Source: Rhodobacterales bacterium (GTDB lineage Bacteria; Pseudomonadota; Alphaproteobacteria; Rhodobacterales; Rhodobacteraceae). From it: 64,000 nucleotides of DNA. Below are positions 60,879-64,000 of the stretch, piece after piece (positions within the stretch are counted from its first letter, which is position 1; each line of letters begins with the position of its first letter). A program made the position numbers and the translations under genes. Location of the stretch: assembly GCA_021155205.1 (NCBI GenBank), contig JAJNPS010000010.1, positions 124,001-188,000 of the forward strand. The letters run 5' to 3'. Below the pieces are notes generated by a model. The model did not search any database, was not told the DNA's origin, and worked only from the letters and a program-made list of their open reading frames with translations.

Positions 60879-61652
60879 TTACACCGTGAATGCGTTGCGG
60901 AAGGCTTCAAGGGCAGCCTCCTCGTCGCCCTTGGCAAAACTTTCCAGTGCCACCGGCCCGGCATAGCCCATGTCCCGCAACGCAGTGGCGATGACGGAAT
61001 AGTTGATCTCGCCGGTGCCAGGCTCGAACCGCCCGGGATTGTCGGCGACCTGCACCTCGCCGATGAAGGGAAGGCAGGCGGCGCACCAGCGCACCAGATC
61101 GCCCTCGCCGATCTGGGTATGGTAAAGGTCAAGATTGATGCGCAGTTCGGGCCGGTTGACCGCCGAGACCAGCGCCAGCACGTCGGCGGTGCTGTTGAAC
61201 GGACAGCCCGGATGGTCGCGCAGGTTGAGGTTTTCCAGCGTGAAGGTCACGCCCAGTTCGGCCCCCAGATCGCAGATGCGCATCAACGTGTCGCGCGCCT
61301 TCAGCCACATCGCCCCGGTCACACCTTGCGTCTGCCAGATCGGGATGCCGCCATCCCCAAGGCCCGTGCCATGCAGGTTCAGCCGCTGCACGCCCAGGCG
61401 TTTGCCGACGGCGGCGGTTTCCCGCGCCGAGGCCAAAAGCATGTCCGCGCCTGCGTCATCGGCAAGGCGACCCTGCAGATAGCCGTTCATGATGGTGAAT
61501 GTTGCGCCGGTCCGCTCCAGCCTGGCCAGATCCCAGGCGGGCCAGTTCCAAAGACCGACGCCATAGCCCATCTCTTTCAGGCGGCTGGCGCGCCAGTCGA
61601 TGGGGCGGTCGCGCCACAGCATTTCGGCGCAGGCGGCAAGTTGAAAGGTCAT
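60879..61652 (-). CDS. Hydroxypyruvate isomerase-like TIM-barrel protein
   Basis: 257 aa, Hyi-like sugar isomerase. AACAEMLWRDRPIDWRASRL, LNLHGTGLG, FTLENLNLRDHPGCPF (metal Glu), RINLDLYHTQIGEGDL (Asp, His) and IGEVQVADNPGRFEPGTGEI are all diagnostic of the Hyi/OtnI group. Converts 2-hydroxy-3-oxo and related short sugars in known members; the substrate here is not certain. Four bases separate it from the PanB-like gene. Confidence 0.85.
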   Translation of the reverse strand: MTFQLAACAEMLWRDRPIDWRASRLKEMGYGVGLWNWPAWDLARLERTGATFTIMNGYLQGRLADDAGADMLLASARETAAVGKRLGVQRLNLHGTGLGDGGIPIWQTQGVTGAMWLKARDTLMRICDLGAELGVTFTLENLNLRDHPGCPFNSTADVLALVSAVNRPELRINLDLYHTQIGEGDLVRWCAACLPFIGEVQVADNPGRFEPGTGEINYSVIATALRDMGYAGPVALESFAKGDEEAALEAFRNAFTV

Positions 61653-61653
61653 G

Positions 61654-61962
61654 CTAGATCTCCACCATCACGCGGCCATCCTCGATCCGCGTGGGATAGG
61701 TCCGCAGATTGTCGCAGGCGGGCGGCGTGTCAACCTCGCCCGAGGTGAAATCAAAGATCGACGCGTGCTTGGGGCATTCCACGGTGTTTTCCATCACCAG
61801 CCCGTCGGCCAGGTGGATGTCTTCGTGGGTGCAAAGCCCGTCGGTGCAGAAATAGCCGTTCTCGTGGTTGCGAAAGATCGCGAATGTCCGGCCGCCGTGA
61901 TCGAAACGAATGACATCTTCGGCGGCGATGTCGGTGGCGGCGCAGGCAAAGGTCCAGGGCAT
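61654..61962 (-). CDS. MocE-like Rieske [2Fe-2S] ferredoxin
   Basis: 102 aa Rieske ferredoxin. Cluster motifs CTHEDIH (about residues 43-49) and CPKHASIFD (about 62-70), giving the Cys-X-His ... Cys-X2-His pattern. The N-terminus MPWTFACAATDIAAEDVIRF is like MocE of rhizopine catabolism and other small oxygenase ferredoxins. No terminal oxygenase is next to it within the window. One base separates it from the isomerase gene. Confidence 0.87.
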   Translation of the reverse strand: MPWTFACAATDIAAEDVIRFDHGGRTFAIFRNHENGYFCTDGLCTHEDIHLADGLVMENTVECPKHASIFDFTSGEVDTPPACDNLRTYPTRIEDGRVMVEI

Positions 61963-62015
61963 GTCGGCTCTCTTTCGGGGGGCGTGTGGTGGGCAATCAC
62001 GGGGTCTGGGGCAGA

Positions 62016-63020
62016 TCATGCGTAGAACTCTGGTCTTGGCACCCGCTCGACCGGGCACTTTCGCCCCTCGGCCAGCGCACGGACGCCTGCTTCGGCGACA
62101 CATGCGGCAGCATACCCATCCCAGACCGATGCAGCGACATCGGGAAACGCGCCGGTCTCGACAAAGCGCACAAAGGCGCGGTTCTGCCGCCGGTAGGCCT
62201 CGGCATAGCGCCCGCGCCAGTCGGTGTCATAGGCGGTGCCCGCGGCCAGCGCGCGGTCGGTGCGGGTATAGGCGACAGGGTTCATTGCGATGCTGGCGGT
62301 TTCGCCCACCAGTTCGGCGCGCACGTCATAGCCGTAGGCGGCGTTGTTGTTGATCTCGATGGTCACGATCTGGCCATCGGAGGTTTCCAGCACCATCACC
62401 ACCGGGGCCACCACTGCGTCCGATCTTTTGGCTTGCGCCGCAGAAATCGTCGCATAGTCGCAACCGAGCACATGCCGCACCACGTCAAATTCGTGCGGTG
62501 CCGAATTGGTGATCGCCATCGCCCCGGTGAAATCGGCCGCCGGGGTGGCGACGTTGCGGTGAAAGTTGTGCATCATCAGCGCGCGGCCGATCCGGCCCTG
62601 ATCCAGCGCCGACTTCATCTCGGCGTAGGCGCGGTCATAGCGGCGCATGAATCCGACCTGGACCTGACGCGCGCCCGTGGCCATTTCCGCCTTCATCACC
62701 GTCAGGCATTCGGCCGGGGTCTGCGACAGCGGCTTTTCGCACAGGACCCGCTTGCCCGACCGGATGCAGGCCAGCACCAGCGGCGCATGGGTATGGTCGG
62801 GGCTGGCGATGATCACCGCGTCGACATCCGCCCGCACGATCGCGGCCTCGGGGTCGGTTGCCACATCCGCAGCACCACAGGTCTCGGCCACCGTCCGGGC
62901 GCGTCCGGCATCGCTGTCGCAGACCACCTGCAGCGTGGCCCCCGGCAGGTCGGCCGCTACGATCCTTGCATGGTCGGCCCCCATCAGGCCCGCACCGATG
63001 ACGGCGATGCGCACGGTCAT
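62016..63020 (-). CDS. MocA/IolG-like Gfo/Idh oxidoreductase
   Basis: 334 aa. Rossmann motif IAVIGAGLMGADHARIVA at residues 4-21, EKPLSQTPAECLTV with the catalytic Lys, and NSAPHEFDVVRHVLG with the His/Asp pair. VTIEINNNAAYGYDVRAELV is a recognisable inositol-2-dehydrogenase-like segment. Probable NAD-dependent inositol, scyllo-inosamine or related polyol dehydrogenase. ATG at 63020; the extra six upstream codons lack support. Neighbour to MocE, as in moc clusters. Confidence 0.88.
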   Translation of the reverse strand: MTVRIAVIGAGLMGADHARIVAADLPGATLQVVCDSDAGRARTVAETCGAADVATDPEAAIVRADVDAVIIASPDHTHAPLVLACIRSGKRVLCEKPLSQTPAECLTVMKAEMATGARQVQVGFMRRYDRAYAEMKSALDQGRIGRALMMHNFHRNVATPAADFTGAMAITNSAPHEFDVVRHVLGCDYATISAAQAKRSDAVVAPVVMVLETSDGQIVTIEINNNAAYGYDVRAELVGETASIAMNPVAYTRTDRALAAGTAYDTDWRGRYAEAYRRQNRAFVRFVETGAFPDVAASVWDGYAAACVAEAGVRALAEGRKCPVERVPRPEFYA

Positions 63021-63070
63021 CCGTGCCCCCTGCCGCAAGGCGCGCGCGGTGGCAGCAGGCGCATCTGCAT

Positions 63071-63859
63071 CTAGGCCCCCATCTGGCCTTCGACCTGGGC
63101 CTCGAGGTCGGCCATGGTCTCGCCCCCTGCCATCAGGTCGGTGATTTCCTCGCGGCTTTTCTCGCCCTTGCGGAAGTCGGCGGCGATGGACCCCCGGATC
63201 AGCACGGCAAAATGGTCGCCGACCGCCATGGCGTGCATCACCTGATGGGTGATGAAGATCACCGCCAGCCCCCGCCGTTTCGCTTCGTTCACGATGCGCA
63301 GCACGTGCGCCGCCTGCTTGACGCCAAGGGCGGCCGTGGGTTCATCAAGGATCAGCACCCGGGCACCGAAATGCACCGCACGCGCAATGGCCAGCGACTG
63401 CCGTTCGCCACCGGACAGCCCGCCGACCAGCCGGTCGCCGTCGTCGATGCGGGTGATGCCGAAGTCCTGCACCGCCTTGACGGCAATGGCATTGGCGGTC
63501 TTGCGGTCAAAGACCCTGAACGGACCCCAGCCCTTGGTGGGTTCGACCCCGACAAAGAACGACCGCCCGATCGACATCAGGGGAAAGGTGCCGCCGAACT
63601 GGTGGACGGTGGCGATGCCCCTGTCGGAAGCCTCGCGCGGGGTGGCAAAGGCTGTGGGCTGGCCGTCCATCTCGACCGTGCCGGAGGTCGGTTTGTAGAC
63701 GCCGGACAACAGCTTGATCAGCGTCGATTTGCCCGCGCCATTGTCGCCCAGAAGGCACAGCACTTCGCCTGCGTGAAGCGACAGGTTGATGTCGTTCAGC
63801 ACCTCGATGGGACCAAAGGACTTGTTGATGCCGCGCAGGGCAAGGATCGGGGCGGCCAT
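63071..63859 (-). CDS. Sugar ABC transporter ATP-binding protein (CUT2, single NBD)
   Basis: 262 aa. Walker A GDNGAGKSTLIKLLSGVYKP, signature GGLSGGERQSLAIARA, Walker B VLILDEPTAALGV and switch THQVMHAMAVGD. The ATG at 63859 overlaps the TGA of the permease gene by one base; a GTG three bases before is in frame. Related to, but clearly different from, the ATPase at 42111. Importer component of the moc-like operon. Confidence 0.92.
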   Translation of the reverse strand: MAAPILALRGINKSFGPIEVLNDINLSLHAGEVLCLLGDNGAGKSTLIKLLSGVYKPTSGTVEMDGQPTAFATPREASDRGIATVHQFGGTFPLMSIGRSFFVGVEPTKGWGPFRVFDRKTANAIAVKAVQDFGITRIDDGDRLVGGLSGGERQSLAIARAVHFGARVLILDEPTAALGVKQAAHVLRIVNEAKRRGLAVIFITHQVMHAMAVGDHFAVLIRGSIAADFRKGEKSREEITDLMAGGETMADLEAQVEGQMGA

Positions 63860-64000
63860 CACTTGCCCGCCTTCTTGGGCGTGTAGGACAGCGCCATCTT
63901 GCGGAAGGTGTTGTTCATCAGGACCGCCCCCAGAAGAAGGATGCCGATGATGAGCGAGGACCAGTTGCGGTCAAAACTGGTATAGTAGATGCCCTGGTTG
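63859..64000 (-). CDS. Sugar ABC permease, C-terminal fragment (window edge)
   Basis: The last 46 codons of a CUT2-type permease, read from the right edge: WSSLIIGILLLGAVLMNN as the final membrane helix and a basic tail TFRKMALSYTPKKAGK. The gene continues beyond the window, where the rest of the permease and a binding protein are expected. Confidence 0.8.
   Translation of the reverse strand, partial: NQGIYYTSFDRNWSSLIIGILLLGAVLMNNTFRKMALSYTPKKAGK

Overview
This 64 kb window is GC-rich chromosomal DNA of an alphaproteobacterium, most likely a member of the Rhodobacterales (roseobacter/Paracoccaceae type). The reasons are a complete PhyR-NepR-EcfG general stress response (GSR) module, which is an alphaproteobacterial system, an alphaproteobacterial-type cyclic beta-glucan synthase, a RamA-like corrinoid reactivator, and many sugar ABC operons with MocA/MocE-like enzymes. 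I cannot name the species.

Layout. 1-5111: histidine utilisation genes hutI-hutH-hutU, then a GNAT acetyltransferase. 5195-6889 (minus): PHP-type metallohydrolase and SDR oxidoreductase. 7192-9566: cyanide-insensitive type bd quinol oxidase (cydAB). 9674-11710: [2Fe-2S]/ASKHA corrinoid-reactivating protein. 11743-14238: ECF sigma factor, RskA-like anti-sigma factor and two exported fasciclin-domain proteins. 14526-14599: tRNA-Gly(CCC), beside a decayed IS3-type transposase fragment.

14860-36837 is a stress-response island. It holds PRC-barrel, DUF1328, CsbD, DUF2383, DUF892, YqjD/YqjE-like, AI-2E-type transporter and cyclic beta-glucan synthase (2824 aa) genes, arranged around the regulators (sensor kinase, EcfG, NepR, PhyR). 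Reading by eye I find eleven exact GGAAC-N16/17-CGTT sequences (the EcfG promoter consensus), each correctly oriented in front of a gene. One of them drives what looks like a roughly 120-nt small RNA ending in a strong intrinsic terminator. Two mirror-image EcfG promoters overlap completely between nepR and phyR.

37022-37610 is a scar: a truncated cytochrome P460-like fragment fused to a frameshifted IS256 transposase remnant. 37765-64000 is carbohydrate catabolism. A minus-strand operon encodes a ribose/fructose-type ABC importer with a PfkB kinase, oxidoreductase, TIM-barrel isomerase, hydrolase and RPE-like epimerase. It is followed by a SorC-type regulator, and the regulator is divergent from an aldolase, a ROK/P-loop kinase fusion, a TIM-barrel isomerase, a ribokinase-like kinase and a thiolase. 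Two nearly identical 19-bp inverted repeats, one at each promoter region, suggest that the SorC regulator controls both units. A LacI regulator is divergent from an alpha-L-rhamnosidase and a maltose-type ABC importer. Convergent to these is a moc-like operon (ABC importer, MocA-like dehydrogenase, MocE ferredoxin, hydroxypyruvate-isomerase-like and PanB-like enzymes) that runs off the right edge.

The exact sugars are not readable from sequence. All calls come from reading translations and motifs; no database search was run.
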